7,114 bases of DNA from Actinomycetes bacterium (GCA_029779995.1 JAKOZM010000405.1:1-7114), one strand, 5' to 3'; shown: positions 1 to 5,727, counted from the first letter of the stretch. Notes: generated by a model not told the origin, from the letters alone. Made by a program: numbers and translations.

Positions 1-100
1 TGGTGATCTTCGGCCGGGTCACCTCGATGCGTTCGGTGAGTTCCGTGGACAGCCGATCGTAGGCCTCCTGCGTCAGCCATGTGACCTTTGTGTCGCTCAC
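1..100 (-). CDS. greA: Transcription elongation factor GreA, N-terminal fragment
   Basis: GreA binds stalled RNA polymerase through the secondary channel and stimulates transcript cleavage so that elongation can resume. Only the first 33 codons are in the window; the gene runs off the left edge. Read on the minus strand from a GTG at 100, the protein begins VSDTKVTWLTQEAYDRL and continues STELTERIEVTRPKIT. This is the typical actinobacterial GreA start, in which a 'WLTQEAYDRL..EL' helix begins the N-terminal coiled coil. A GGGAG Shine-Dalgarno (plus-strand 109-113) lies 8 bases upstream and fixes the GTG start. The gene diverges from mca; greA is also close to mca in mycobacteria and, from memory, streptomycetes. 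Identification rests on the N-terminus only, but the motif is distinctive. Confidence 0.87.
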   Translation of the reverse strand, partial: MSDTKVTWLTQEAYDRLSTELTERIEVTRPKIT

Positions 101-227
101 GTCGCAATCTCCCATTCGATACGCAAAGCCCACCGGCGCGTGATGCCGGAGGGCTCCTGAAAGGACATTGTGCCCATGTTCGACGGGTTTGTGCACGTCG
201 CTTGCGGCGAATCGTAAGGTTGGCTGC
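101..227. other. Divergent greA/mca intergenic region
   Basis: This 127-base gap separates the divergent greA and mca starts. It contains the greA Shine-Dalgarno (109-113, minus strand) and the mca -10 box (215-220). I see no small gene in it. Mycobacteria carry a small gene (Rv1081c, DUF4307 type, from memory) between greA and mca; it is absent here. No convincing greA promoter could be assigned. Confidence 0.6.
215..220 (+). promoter_or_regulatory. Probable -10 box (TAAGGT) of a leaderless mca promoter
   Basis: TAAGGT fits the actinobacterial TANNNT -10 consensus and ends 7 bases before the GTG at 228, so transcription should start at or next to the start codon. There is no Shine-Dalgarno before the GTG, which agrees with leaderless initiation. 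No good -35 is visible at 17-18 bases upstream, as is common in these organisms. Confidence 0.6.
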
Positions 228-1058
228 GTGGAGGAACCCCTACGGCTGATGCACGTGCACGCCCATCCTGATGACGAGGCCAGCAAGGGCGCGGCCAGCA
301 CGGCCATGTACGTGGCCCAAGGCATCCGGGTGCGGGTGGTGACCTGTACCGGTGGTGAACGAGGCGACGTCCTCAACCCCTCGCTGAGCGTCGATCCGGC
401 CCACCTCGCGGATCTGCGTCGCCAGGAGATGGCGAAGGCGGCCGAGATTCTGGGGGTGGAGCATGTCTGGCTCGGCTTCGAGGACTCCGGCTTTCCCAGT
501 GGCGATCCGCCACCCCCACTGCCGCCAGGGTCGTTCGCGGAGCTGCCGCTGGCGGCCGTGACGCCGGCTCTGGTCGAGCAGATCCTGGCGTTTCGCCCGC
601 ACGTGATCACGACCTACGACGAGAACGGGGGGTATCCCCATCCCGACCATGTGCGAACCCATGAGGTGACCATGGCGGCTGTCGCGGAAGCTGCACCGCA
701 GTGGCAGGTCAGCAAGGTCTACTACCACCAGACGTTCCACCGGGCCAAGATCCTTGCGCTGCACCAGGCGGCGGTGGACAACGGGTTCGAGTCCCCATAC
801 GCCGAGTGGATCGAGGATGTGAAGATGCGCCCGGCCGATGACCAGCGGGTGACCACCCAAGTGCCGTGCGCGGAGTACTTCGACGTGCGTGACGCTGCCC
901 TCAAGGCGCACGCCACGCAGATCGACCCGGAGGGCCACTGGTTCGCGCTTCCCAGCCACATCGCCGGCCAGGTGTGGCCGACGGAGGACTTCGAGTTGGC
1001 CGTGAGCACGCTGCCCTACAACGGGCCCGAGGACGACCTGTTCCAGGGTCTGCGCTGA
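228..1058 (+). CDS. mca: Mycothiol S-conjugate amidase (Mca)
   Basis: Mca is a cytosolic zinc amidase that cleaves mycothiol S-conjugates of electrophiles, releasing a mercapturic acid for export and GlcN-inositol for reuse. The 276-residue product belongs to the PIG-L/LmbE deacetylase family, close to the roughly 288 residues of M. tuberculosis Mca. The N-terminal metal motif AHPDDE lies at residues 12-17 (H13 and D16 expected as zinc ligands, D15 as base) and the third ligand falls in DENGGYPHPDH at 131-141 (H141). K20, in the ASKGAA stretch just after the metal motif, matches Mca and not the related deacetylase MshB. The conserved GGERG (42-46), WLGFEDSG (81-88) and HATQIDP (228-234) segments also fit Mca. 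GTG 228 is preferred to an upstream ATG at 168 because homologues begin just before the 'RLM.VHAHPDDE' strand and a -10 box lies between the two starts. Function is assigned by family; confidence is high. Confidence 0.95.
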   Translation: MEEPLRLMHVHAHPDDEASKGAASTAMYVAQGIRVRVVTCTGGERGDVLNPSLSVDPAHLADLRRQEMAKAAEILGVEHVWLGFEDSGFPSGDPPPPLPPGSFAELPLAAVTPALVEQILAFRPHVITTYDENGGYPHPDHVRTHEVTMAAVAEAAPQWQVSKVYYHQTFHRAKILALHQAAVDNGFESPYAEWIEDVKMRPADDQRVTTQVPCAEYFDVRDAALKAHATQIDPEGHWFALPSHIAGQVWPTEDFELAVSTLPYNGPEDDLFQGLR

Positions 1059-1060
1059 GC

Positions 1061-1078
1061 GGCGGCTATGGCGCCGCC
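1061..1078 (+). terminator. Short GC hairpin after mca, weak terminator candidate
   Basis: GGCGGC (1061-1066) and GCCGCC (1073-1078) form a 6-bp GC-only stem with a 6-base loop, starting 3 bases after the mca stop. No T tract follows, so it is at best a weak attenuator or 3'-end stabiliser, and it may be a chance product of GC-rich sequence. Confidence 0.25.
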
Positions 1079-1090
1079 CCGGGCACGACG

Positions 1091-1096
1091 TAGACT
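1091..1096 (+). promoter_or_regulatory. Probable -10 box (TAGACT) of a leaderless promoter for the small membrane-protein genes
   Basis: TAGACT matches TANNNT. Six bases separate it from the second of two adjacent GTG codons (1100 and 1103), so transcription is predicted to begin at the GTG at 1103. This promoter would drive the tightly packed genes down to 1903 separately from mca. Confidence 0.5.
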
Positions 1097-1102
1097 GGCG
1101 TG

Positions 1103-1285
1103 GTGCTGATGATTCCCGCGGCAGAGCCCATCGATCCCGCGCAGGTGACGCCTGGGATCGGCGGCTTCCTCGTCTTCGTCTTCCTGATCATCGCGGCGAT
1201 CTTCCTCTTCCGCTCTTTGAAGAAGCAGATGGGCCGCGTGGACTTCGAGGAGGCACCGGCGCCCGGAGATCAGAAGTTGCCCTGA
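1103..1285 (+). CDS. Small single-span membrane protein, Rv1083-like, downstream of mca
   Basis: This 60-residue protein has a short N-terminal segment, the motif VTPGIGGF, one hydrophobic helix (roughly residues 18-36, rich in F, I, L, V) and a basic-then-acidic cytosolic tail RSLKKQMGRVDFEE. The 'VTPG..GF...RS..KQM.R.DF' pattern matches the small conserved protein that follows mca in many actinobacteria (Rv1083 in M. tuberculosis, from memory). Its function is unknown; the conserved neighbourhood hints at a link with mycothiol metabolism or simply shared ancestry. The start could be GTG 1100, GTG 1103 or ATG 1109; 1103 is chosen because it lies 6 bases after the TAGACT -10 box. The next gene starts one base after this stop. 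Confidence 0.8.
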   Translation: MLMIPAAEPIDPAQVTPGIGGFLVFVFLIIAAIFLFRSLKKQMGRVDFEEAPAPGDQKLP

Positions 1286-1286
1286 C

Positions 1287-1547
1287 ATGCGCCAATTTGC
1301 CCTGCAGCCGCGCTGGATCCCGTGGCACCTGTTGTGTGTGGCGGTCACGATCCTGTTCATCCGGCTGAGTATCTGGCAGTGGGACGTGGCCCACATGCAG
1401 GCGCAACTGGACTGGCAGAGTTTCGGCTACGCAGTGCAGTGGATCTTCTTCATCGGCTTCGTCTGGTGGTTCTGGTGGAAGGTCATGAAGGACCAGCAGA
1501 CCATCGAGTTGCAGCGCCAGGCCAAGGAGCAGGAGATGGTGGACTGA
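1287..1547 (+). CDS. Small tryptophan-rich two-span membrane protein of unknown function
   Basis: The 86-residue protein has two predicted membrane helices (about 12-30 and 49-66) and a hydrophilic tail of about 20 residues rich in Q, E and K that could form a short helix. Ten of the 86 residues are tryptophan, clustered at membrane boundaries (for example WWFWWK at 60-65). The N-terminal pattern 'PRW..WHL....V...IRLS.WQWD' resembles short actinobacterial membrane proteins of no known role and faintly the first helix of SURF1-type cytochrome oxidase assembly proteins; the second resemblance is too weak to name it. ATG 1287 lies one base after the preceding stop with no strong Shine-Dalgarno, which suggests translational coupling. 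Its stop overlaps the next start (TGATG), so the three small membrane proteins probably form one transcription unit. Confidence 0.75.
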   Translation: MRQFALQPRWIPWHLLCVAVTILFIRLSIWQWDVAHMQAQLDWQSFGYAVQWIFFIGFVWWFWWKVMKDQQTIELQRQAKEQEMVD

Positions 1548-1903
1548 TGAAGGCGGCATTGACGCGGTACCGGGTGATGGCCTACGTCGTCGGCGTCCTG
1601 TTGCTGCTGCTGGTGTTCGTCCACATGCCGTTGCACTACATCTGGCACGTCGAGACACCCATCGCGATCCTGCATGGCTGGATGTTCATGTTCTACGTCA
1701 TCACAGTCATCGACCTCGCCTTCCGGTGTAAGTGGCAGATCTTCCCCCGGACCTTCCTCATCGCCATCTCGGGGACCATTCCGTTCTTGTCGTTCTACGC
1801 CGAGCACAAAGCGACCCAGTGGGCGCGTGCCGCGATTGCCGAGATGGAGCCGGACGGTGCCGTGAACGCCACCAGCGCTGAACCGACTCCCGCGGACAAC
1901 TAG
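1547..1903 (+). CDS. DUF3817-family integral membrane protein
   Basis: The 118-residue protein has three hydrophobic segments (about 10-26, 37-58 and 69-84) and a polar C-terminal tail. The layout 'R...Y.VGVLLLLLVFVHMPLHYIW....P..ILHGWMFMFYV' followed by 'KW......FLIA..GTIPFLSFYAEHK' fits the DUF3817 family of small actinobacterial membrane proteins, whose biochemical role is not established. ATG 1547 shares its A with the previous TGA stop (TGATG overlap), and AGGAG at 1531-1535 lies 11 bases upstream. The chosen start is supported by the family N-terminus; the open frame continues upstream only as an overlap with the previous gene. The TAG stop forms the first three bases of the -10 box proposed for the next gene. 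Confidence 0.85.
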   Translation: MKAALTRYRVMAYVVGVLLLLLVFVHMPLHYIWHVETPIAILHGWMFMFYVITVIDLAFRCKWQIFPRTFLIAISGTIPFLSFYAEHKATQWARAAIAEMEPDGAVNATSAEPTPADN

Positions 1904-1906
1904 CAT
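1901..1906 (+). promoter_or_regulatory. Probable -10 box (TAGCAT) for the ABC permease gene, overlapping the upstream stop codon
   Basis: TAGCAT matches TANNNT and ends 7 bases before the permease ATG at 1914, giving a leaderless or near-leaderless transcript. Its TAG is also the stop codon of the DUF3817 gene. No Shine-Dalgarno precedes the permease start, which supports this reading. Confidence 0.5.
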
Positions 1907-1913
1907 CGGGGTC

Positions 1914-2702
1914 ATGGTTTCCGACCTCGGCCGGCTGGTGAGCACCCGCCGGACCGTGGCATTGATGGTCCGTCAGGACATCAAGCAGTCGTACCGTCGC
2001 TACCGCCTCGGGTTCATCTGGACCCTCGGCGAACCCTTCCTGCTGGCGATGCTCATGTGGCTGGTCTTCACCTTCATCTTCGCCGGGGGCCGGGGCATCG
2101 GGCTGCAGCCGTTCATCGTGTTCCTCATCACGGGCATCTACCCGTTCACATGGTTGTCGCAGACCATCCGCAAGAGCCCACGGGCGTTCATGCGGTTCGG
2201 CGACGTGCTCGACAACAGTCCGCTGCCGGTGGCCGTGTGGCCGCTGCGCATAGTGCTGGTGGGCCTGATCGAGTTCCTGACGTCGTTGCCGATCATCCTC
2301 GGATTCATCGTCGTCGCGGGCGCTAGCCTGACGTGGGGGACGGCCCTGTTCCCGCTGGCCATCCTCGTGCAACTCATCCTGTGTGCCGGATTCGCCATGT
2401 TCGAGGCGGGTCTGGCGCTGCGCTGGCCGGATATCGAGGTGTTCTCCTCCATTCTCACCCGGGCGTTCTTCTGGGGCAGCCCGATCCTGTGGTCGCAGAA
2501 GAACTTCCCCGAGTGGCTGCAGAAGTACCTGTACCTGAACCCGTTCCACGGAATCCTCGACCTGTACCGGGCCAGCGTGTGGCCCGAGGTGCTGACCTCA
2601 TGGACCAACTACGCGCTGTCCGGCGCGGTGATCCTGGTGATCTTCGTGGCCGGCCTCGTCATGCTGTACGGCAAAGGCGTCGAACTGCGGAGGATGCAGT
2701 GA
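1914..2702 (+). CDS. ABC-2 type permease of a polysaccharide/polyol-phosphate exporter (Wzm/TagG-like)
   Basis: This 262-residue protein is a membrane subunit of the ABC-2 family that exports lipid-linked glycans or teichoic-acid-type polymers across the cytoplasmic membrane. The N-terminal amphipathic stretch 'VRQDIKQSYRRYRLGFIWTLGEP' (residues 19-41) is the family hallmark preceding the first span. Six spans can be drawn at roughly 35-57, 66-82, 113-137, 145-168, 178-195 and 234-252. The 'RWPDIEVF' segment (170-177), 'GSPILWS' (188-194) and 'YLNPFHGILDLYRA' (207-220) match the conserved C-terminal half. All expected parts are present and its length is normal. It overlaps the next gene by 4 bases (GTGA), the usual tight coupling of permease and ATPase. 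The exported substrate cannot be told from sequence. The adjacent ATPase-like protein appears catalytically dead, so the true energiser may be encoded elsewhere. Confidence 0.88.
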   Translation: MVSDLGRLVSTRRTVALMVRQDIKQSYRRYRLGFIWTLGEPFLLAMLMWLVFTFIFAGGRGIGLQPFIVFLITGIYPFTWLSQTIRKSPRAFMRFGDVLDNSPLPVAVWPLRIVLVGLIEFLTSLPIILGFIVVAGASLTWGTALFPLAILVQLILCAGFAMFEAGLALRWPDIEVFSSILTRAFFWGSPILWSQKNFPEWLQKYLYLNPFHGILDLYRASVWPEVLTSWTNYALSGAVILVIFVAGLVMLYGKGVELRRMQ

Positions 2703-3484
2703 CTCTGGCGAGTTTCCAGGACGCCGGGGTCCAAGGCGTCCGGCTGACGAAGAAGAAGCGGATCATCAAGGGCGTCCCGCGAGTGGCCGGCACCCATGCC
2801 AAGGAGAGCTACTGGATCTTTCAGGGCCTCAGCGTGGAGCTGGAGGCGGGTGACGGCCTGGTGCTGGTCAGCCGTGACCCGGATCGGTCGGCCGGACCCA
2901 TGTTGGCCTGGGCTGGTCTGCTGCCCGTGGACACCGGGCAGATGTCGGCCCCGGCACGGTGTCTGCTGCTCACCTCCCCGCAGTCCCGATGGGTGCGCGA
3001 GCTCAGCGTCGAGCAGACGATTCGGATGCTCGCCGGCATCTACGGGCTCACCGACGACGAGGTGGACGATGTGGTCGCGCCGGCCGCGAAACTGGCCCAG
3101 GTGGATGCCAAGATGCACTGGCCCATCCAGGAGATGGACAAGGGGGTGCGCGACCAGATCGCCTTCGCCGTCGCCGTGAACGCGCCGGTTCCCGTGGTGA
3201 TGTTCGACCAGACGGCGCAGGTGGGCATCCGGGAGTTCCGACCGCTGTGCCTGCCGCAGGTGAACACGCTGCGCGAGCAGGGCAAGGCGGTCGTGCTGGC
3301 CACCGCCAAGCCGCAGGTGGCACTGGAGGCGGGCAGCAAGGCGGTCATCCTGCGCGGCAAACGATCCCAGCCGGTGTCCGTGGCTGAGGCCGCCGAGTTT
3401 CTCATCAAAGACCGCGTCAAGGGCCGCCGTAAGGCTCGGCGACGGGCCGAGGAGGACGACGACGACTCCGGGCTGGAGTTCTGA
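2699..3484 (+). CDS. Degenerate ABC ATPase-like protein (Wzt/TagH-like pseudo-ATPase) paired with the permease
   Basis: This 261-residue protein aligns along its length with Wzt/TagH-type export ATPases: a basic N-terminus (about 15-30), the strand 'ESYWIFQGLSVELEAGDGLVLVS' (36-58) where homologues read 'FWAL.DVSF.V..GE..GIIG', the helix 'ELSVEQTIRMLAGIYGL' (101-117), and 'IAFAVAVNAPVPVVMFDQ' (154-171) where homologues read 'LAFAVA...P.ILLVDE'. Yet the catalytic motifs are gone. The Walker A loop, normally GxNGAGKST, is SRDPDRSAGP (58-67) with no GK(S/T). The LSGGQ-like signature is replaced by EMDKGV (145-150). Walker B keeps D170 but has Q171 for the catalytic glutamate. The switch histidine is replaced by the ATAK stretch (201-204). 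The frame is open and neighbouring segments remain collinear, so this is not a simple frameshift. The tail (240-261) is Arg/Lys-rich then acidic. The GTG start overlaps the permease stop. It probably cannot bind or hydrolyse ATP and may act as a scaffold or regulator. Confidence 0.75.
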   Translation: MTLASFQDAGVQGVRLTKKKRIIKGVPRVAGTHAKESYWIFQGLSVELEAGDGLVLVSRDPDRSAGPMLAWAGLLPVDTGQMSAPARCLLLTSPQSRWVRELSVEQTIRMLAGIYGLTDDEVDDVVAPAAKLAQVDAKMHWPIQEMDKGVRDQIAFAVAVNAPVPVVMFDQTAQVGIREFRPLCLPQVNTLREQGKAVVLATAKPQVALEAGSKAVILRGKRSQPVSVAEAAEFLIKDRVKGRRKARRRAEEDDDDSGLEF

Positions 3485-3495
3485 GGCTGAGCCTC
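3483..3495. repeat. Short palindrome GAGGCT-G-AGCCTC after the ATPase-like gene
   Basis: The 6-base arms GAGGCT and AGCCTC are perfect inverted repeats around one base, starting in the stop codon of the ATPase-like gene and ending 21 bases before the -10 box of the prenyltransferase gene. As RNA it would give only a 4-bp stem. Its position near the expected -35 region makes an operator possible, but it may be chance. Confidence 0.3.
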
Positions 3496-3516
3496 CCCCC
3501 GGCTGGGCGGCGGCGG

Positions 3517-3522
3517 TAGGCT
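3517..3522 (+). promoter_or_regulatory. Probable -10 box (TAGGCT) of a leaderless promoter for the prenyltransferase gene
   Basis: TAGGCT matches TANNNT and exactly 6 bases separate it from ATG 3529, so the predicted transcription start is the A of the start codon. There is no Shine-Dalgarno. This is the cleanest leaderless arrangement in the window. Confidence 0.6.
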
Positions 3523-3528
3523 CACGTC

Positions 3529-4290
3529 ATGGCCCTGCGGGATGTGGCGTACTCGCTGTACGAGAAGCGCTTGCTCGATGGCCTCGACGTTCAGCAGATT
3601 CCCCGGCACGTGGGGGTCATCCTTGATGGCAACCGACGCTGGGCGTCGCTACAGGGGCACACCGCCTCCACCGGACATCGGGTCGGCGCCGGCAAGATCG
3701 AGGACTTCCTGCGGTGGTGTGACGACGTCAACGTCGAGGTGGTGACGCTGTGGCTGTTGTCGACGGACAACCTGTCCCGCCCCACCGAGGAGCTCACGCC
3801 GCTGCTCGGCATCATCACTGAAACGGTCGAGGGACTGGTGGCCACCCAGGCGTGGCACATCCATCCGATGGGTGCGTTGGATCTGCTCCCGGTGGAGACG
3901 GCCAATGCGCTCAAGGAGGCCGACGCGATCACCCGGGACATTGACGGGATGACTGTGAACGTGGCGGTTGGCTATGGAGGTCGCCGGGAGGTCGTGGATG
4001 CCGTGCGGTCACTGCTTGCCGAGCAGGCAGCGATGGGCAAGACACTGGACGATCTGGCGCAGGTGCTGGAGCCCGAACACATCGCAGAGCACCTCTACAC
4101 CCGTGGCCAGCCGGACCCCGATCTGGTGATCCGGACCTCGGGTGAGCAACGGCTGTCCGGCTTTCTGCTCTGGCAGAGCGCGCACTCCGAGTTCTACTTC
4201 TGTGAGGCGTACTGGCCGGACTTCCGGCGGGTCGACTTTCTGCGGGCTTTGCGCTCCTACGCCGACCGGCAGCGCCGCTTCGGCAGCTGA
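3529..4290 (+). CDS. Cis-prenyltransferase, short-chain (Z-farnesyl diphosphate synthase) type, Rv1086-like
   Basis: Cis-prenyltransferases condense isopentenyl diphosphate with an allylic diphosphate; the products feed polyprenyl-phosphate carriers for cell-wall glycans. The 253-residue protein carries the family motifs: DGNRRWA (33-39; D33 for Mg/diphosphate), LLSTDN (76-81), NVAVGYGGRREVVDA (144-158), and DLVIRTSGEQRLSGFLLWQ (198-216), followed by the conserved E221. Overall it most resembles M. tuberculosis Rv1086, which makes C15 Z,E-farnesyl diphosphate, rather than the decaprenyl enzyme Rv2361c (recalled from memory). L76 occupies the place of Rv1086 L84, a chain-length determinant, where long-chain enzymes such as E. 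coli UppS have alanine. This suggests a short product, to be extended by a second enzyme elsewhere. Automated annotation would probably call it uppS or isoprenyl transferase. The ATG start is fixed by the -10 box six bases upstream. Family assignment is firm, product length is inference. Confidence 0.95.
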   Translation: MALRDVAYSLYEKRLLDGLDVQQIPRHVGVILDGNRRWASLQGHTASTGHRVGAGKIEDFLRWCDDVNVEVVTLWLLSTDNLSRPTEELTPLLGIITETVEGLVATQAWHIHPMGALDLLPVETANALKEADAITRDIDGMTVNVAVGYGGRREVVDAVRSLLAEQAAMGKTLDDLAQVLEPEHIAEHLYTRGQPDPDLVIRTSGEQRLSGFLLWQSAHSEFYFCEAYWPDFRRVDFLRALRSYADRQRRFGS

Positions 4291-4352
4291 ACGCCTGGTA
4301 CGGATCGTTGCGCGCCCGGCGTGGCGCACCCATCGGCGAGGGAATTCGGCTC

Positions 4353-4358
4353 TATCGT
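4353..4358 (+). promoter_or_regulatory. Possible -10 box (TATCGT) for phoH2
   Basis: TATCGT matches TANNNT. A start about 7 bases downstream (near 4365) would give a 25-base leader containing the GGAGG Shine-Dalgarno before the GTG at 4390. No recognisable -35 accompanies it, so the call is tentative. Confidence 0.35.
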
Positions 4359-4379
4359 CACGGCATACACCGTGGAAAC

Positions 4380-4384
4380 GGAGG
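4380..4384 (+). promoter_or_regulatory. Shine-Dalgarno GGAGG that decides the phoH2 start
   Basis: GGAGG lies 5 bases before the GTG at 4390. It favours this codon over the in-frame GTGs at 4321 and 4372, neither of which has a comparable site. Confidence 0.65.
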
Positions 4385-4389
4385 CGCCA

Positions 4390-5688
4390 GTGCCCTTGAA
4401 CCGCCCGCGTACTTACGTCCTGGACACCAGTGTCCTGCTCTCTGATCCCCACGCGATCATGCGGTTCGATGAGCACGAGGTCGTGCTGCCCGCCATCGTG
4501 ATCTCCGAGCTCGAAGGTAAGCGCACCCACCCGGAGCTGGGGTACTTCGCGCGCACCGCCTTACGCCTGCTCGACGATCTGCGGGTGGCGGCGGGCAGAC
4601 TCGATGAGCCGGTACCGCTGGACAGCGGCGGGACCTTGCGAGTGGAGCTGAATCACTCCGATGCGTCGGTCCTGCCCAGCGGATTCCAGCTCGGGGACAA
4701 CGACACCCGGATCCTGGCGGTGGCCCGCAACCTCGCCGCAGAGGGCCACGACGTGGTCGTCGTCAGCAAGGATCTGCCACTGCGCGTCAAGGCATCCGCG
4801 GTGGGCCTGCAGGCCGAGGAGTACCGGGCGGAATTGGCCGCCAACAGCGAGTGGAGCGGCATCGAGGAGCTCGACGTCACGAACTGGTGGATCGATGAGC
4901 TCTATCGCAATGACCACTTGGACCTGGACGAGGCGCGGGATCTGCCCTGCCATACCGGATTGATCCTGACCGGGGAGAGTTCTTCGGCACTGGGTCGGGT
5001 CACGGAAGGCAAGCAGGTGCGCCTGGTGCGCGGTGACCGCGAGGCCTTCGGCCTGCACGGCCGCAGTGCCGAGCAGCGGATCGCTCTGGACCTGCTTCTG
5101 GACCCCAGCGTCGGGATCATGTCGCTGGGCGGCCGCGCCGGCACGGGCAAGAGCGCGTTGGCGCTGTCCGCAGGTCTGGAAGCCGTGCTGGAGCGCCGGC
5201 AGCATCGCAAGGTCATCGTCTTTCGGCCGCTGTACGCGGTCGGCGGGCAGGAACTCGGCTATCTGCCGGGCTCCGAGAACGACAAGATGGGGCCCTGGGC
5301 GCAGGCTGTGCACGACACCCTGCAGGCAGTCACCACCGCCGAGGTCGTCGAGGAGATCGTTGACCGCGGGATGCTTGAAGTGCTTCCGTTGACACACATC
5401 CGGGGTCGCTCCCTGCACGATGCGTTCGTCATCGTGGACGAGGCCCAGTCCCTGGAGCGCAACGTGCTGCTGACCGTGCTCAGCCGTGTTGGCCGGGATT
5501 CACGGGTCGTCCTCACCCACGATGTGGCGCAGCGGGACAACTTGCGGGTCGGGCGGCACGACGGGGTGGTTGCGGTCGTCGACAGGCTCAAGGGTCACCC
5601 GCTGTTCGCCCACGTCACCCTGACGCGTTCGGAGCGTTCGCCCATCGCGGCGCTGGTGACGGAACTGCTCGAGGACTATCCGCTGTAG
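4390..5688 (+). CDS. phoH2: PhoH2: PIN-domain ribonuclease fused to PhoH RNA helicase/ATPase
   Basis: PhoH2 proteins couple an N-terminal PIN endoribonuclease to a C-terminal PhoH ATPase. The mycobacterial enzymes unwind and cleave RNA and have been described as toxins of a toxin-antitoxin pair. The 432-residue product is almost the same length as M. tuberculosis Rv1095 (433). The PIN domain (about 5-145) shows the acidic metal residues D12 ([12 protein letters not shown]), E40 (VISELEGKR), D104/D106 (LGDNDTRIL) and D128 (VVSKDLPLR). The linker includes [10 protein letters not shown] (181-190) and [10 protein letters not shown] (213-222). The ATPase half has Walker [10 protein letters not shown] (247-255, K254), [17 protein letters not shown] (278-294), Walker B VIVDEAQ (347-353) and the [10 protein letters not shown] sensor-like segment (375-384). 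All catalytic residues are present. Start choice rests on the GGAGG site and on homologues that begin just before 'RTYVLDTS'. A mycobacterial-type upstream antitoxin gene is not evident. Confidence 0.95.
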   Translation: MPLNRPRTYVLDTSVLLSDPHAIMRFDEHEVVLPAIVISELEGKRTHPELGYFARTALRLLDDLRVAAGRLDEPVPLDSGGTLRVELNHSDASVLPSGFQLGDNDTRILAVARNLAAEGHDVVVVSKDLPLRVKASAVGLQAEEYRAELAANSEWSGIEELDVTNWWIDELYRNDHLDLDEARDLPCHTGLILTGESSSALGRVTEGKQVRLVRGDREAFGLHGRSAEQRIALDLLLDPSVGIMSLGGRAGTGKSALALSAGLEAVLERRQHRKVIVFRPLYAVGGQELGYLPGSENDKMGPWAQAVHDTLQAVTTAEVVEEIVDRGMLEVLPLTHIRGRSLHDAFVIVDEAQSLERNVLLTVLSRVGRDSRVVLTHDVAQRDNLRVGRHDGVVAVVDRLKGHPLFAHVTLTRSERSPIAALVTELLEDYPL

Positions 5689-5693
5689 CGCGC

Positions 5694-5709
5694 TGTGACG
5701 CGACTCACG
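5694..5709. promoter_or_regulatory. CRP/GlxR-type operator TGTGA-N6-TCACG upstream of the first transglycosylase gene
   Basis: The palindrome TGTGACGCGACTCACG matches the CRP-family consensus TGTGA-N6-TCACA at 9 of 10 defined positions and fits the CGTGA/TCACG form often seen in high-GC actinobacteria. It starts 5 bases after the phoH2 stop and is centred about 65 bases before the ATG at 5767. Crp (Rv3676) and GlxR are known to control rpf genes in Mycobacterium and Corynebacterium. Confidence 0.65.
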
Positions 5710-5727
5710 CTTGGGCCGTACCTGTGC

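Noticed and set aside
168..227. Upstream ATG extending Mca by 20 residues
   Set aside because: The extension has no family match, a -10 box lies inside it at 215-220, and homologues begin at the residue following GTG 228.
240..959. Long open frame on the minus strand inside mca
   Set aside because: It is the mirror of a high-GC coding gene. Its translation is Arg/His/Gly-rich without any recognisable motif, while the plus strand encodes an unmistakable Mca.
2333..2698. In-frame upstream extension of the ATPase-like protein within the permease gene
   Set aside because: It overlaps the permease coding sequence in another frame and translates to Arg/Pro/Gly-rich low-complexity sequence. The GTG at 2699 overlapping the permease stop is the natural start.
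2699..3484. Interpretation of the ATPase-like gene as a frameshifted pseudogene
   Set aside because: The frame is open throughout, family landmarks before and after each lost motif stay in register, and the charged C-terminus is intact. Substitution, not frameshift, explains the lost motifs.
3718..3733. TGTGA-N6 sequence inside the prenyltransferase gene resembling a CRP site
   Set aside because: The right arm reads CAACG and does not match TCACA. It lies inside coding sequence with no promoter context.
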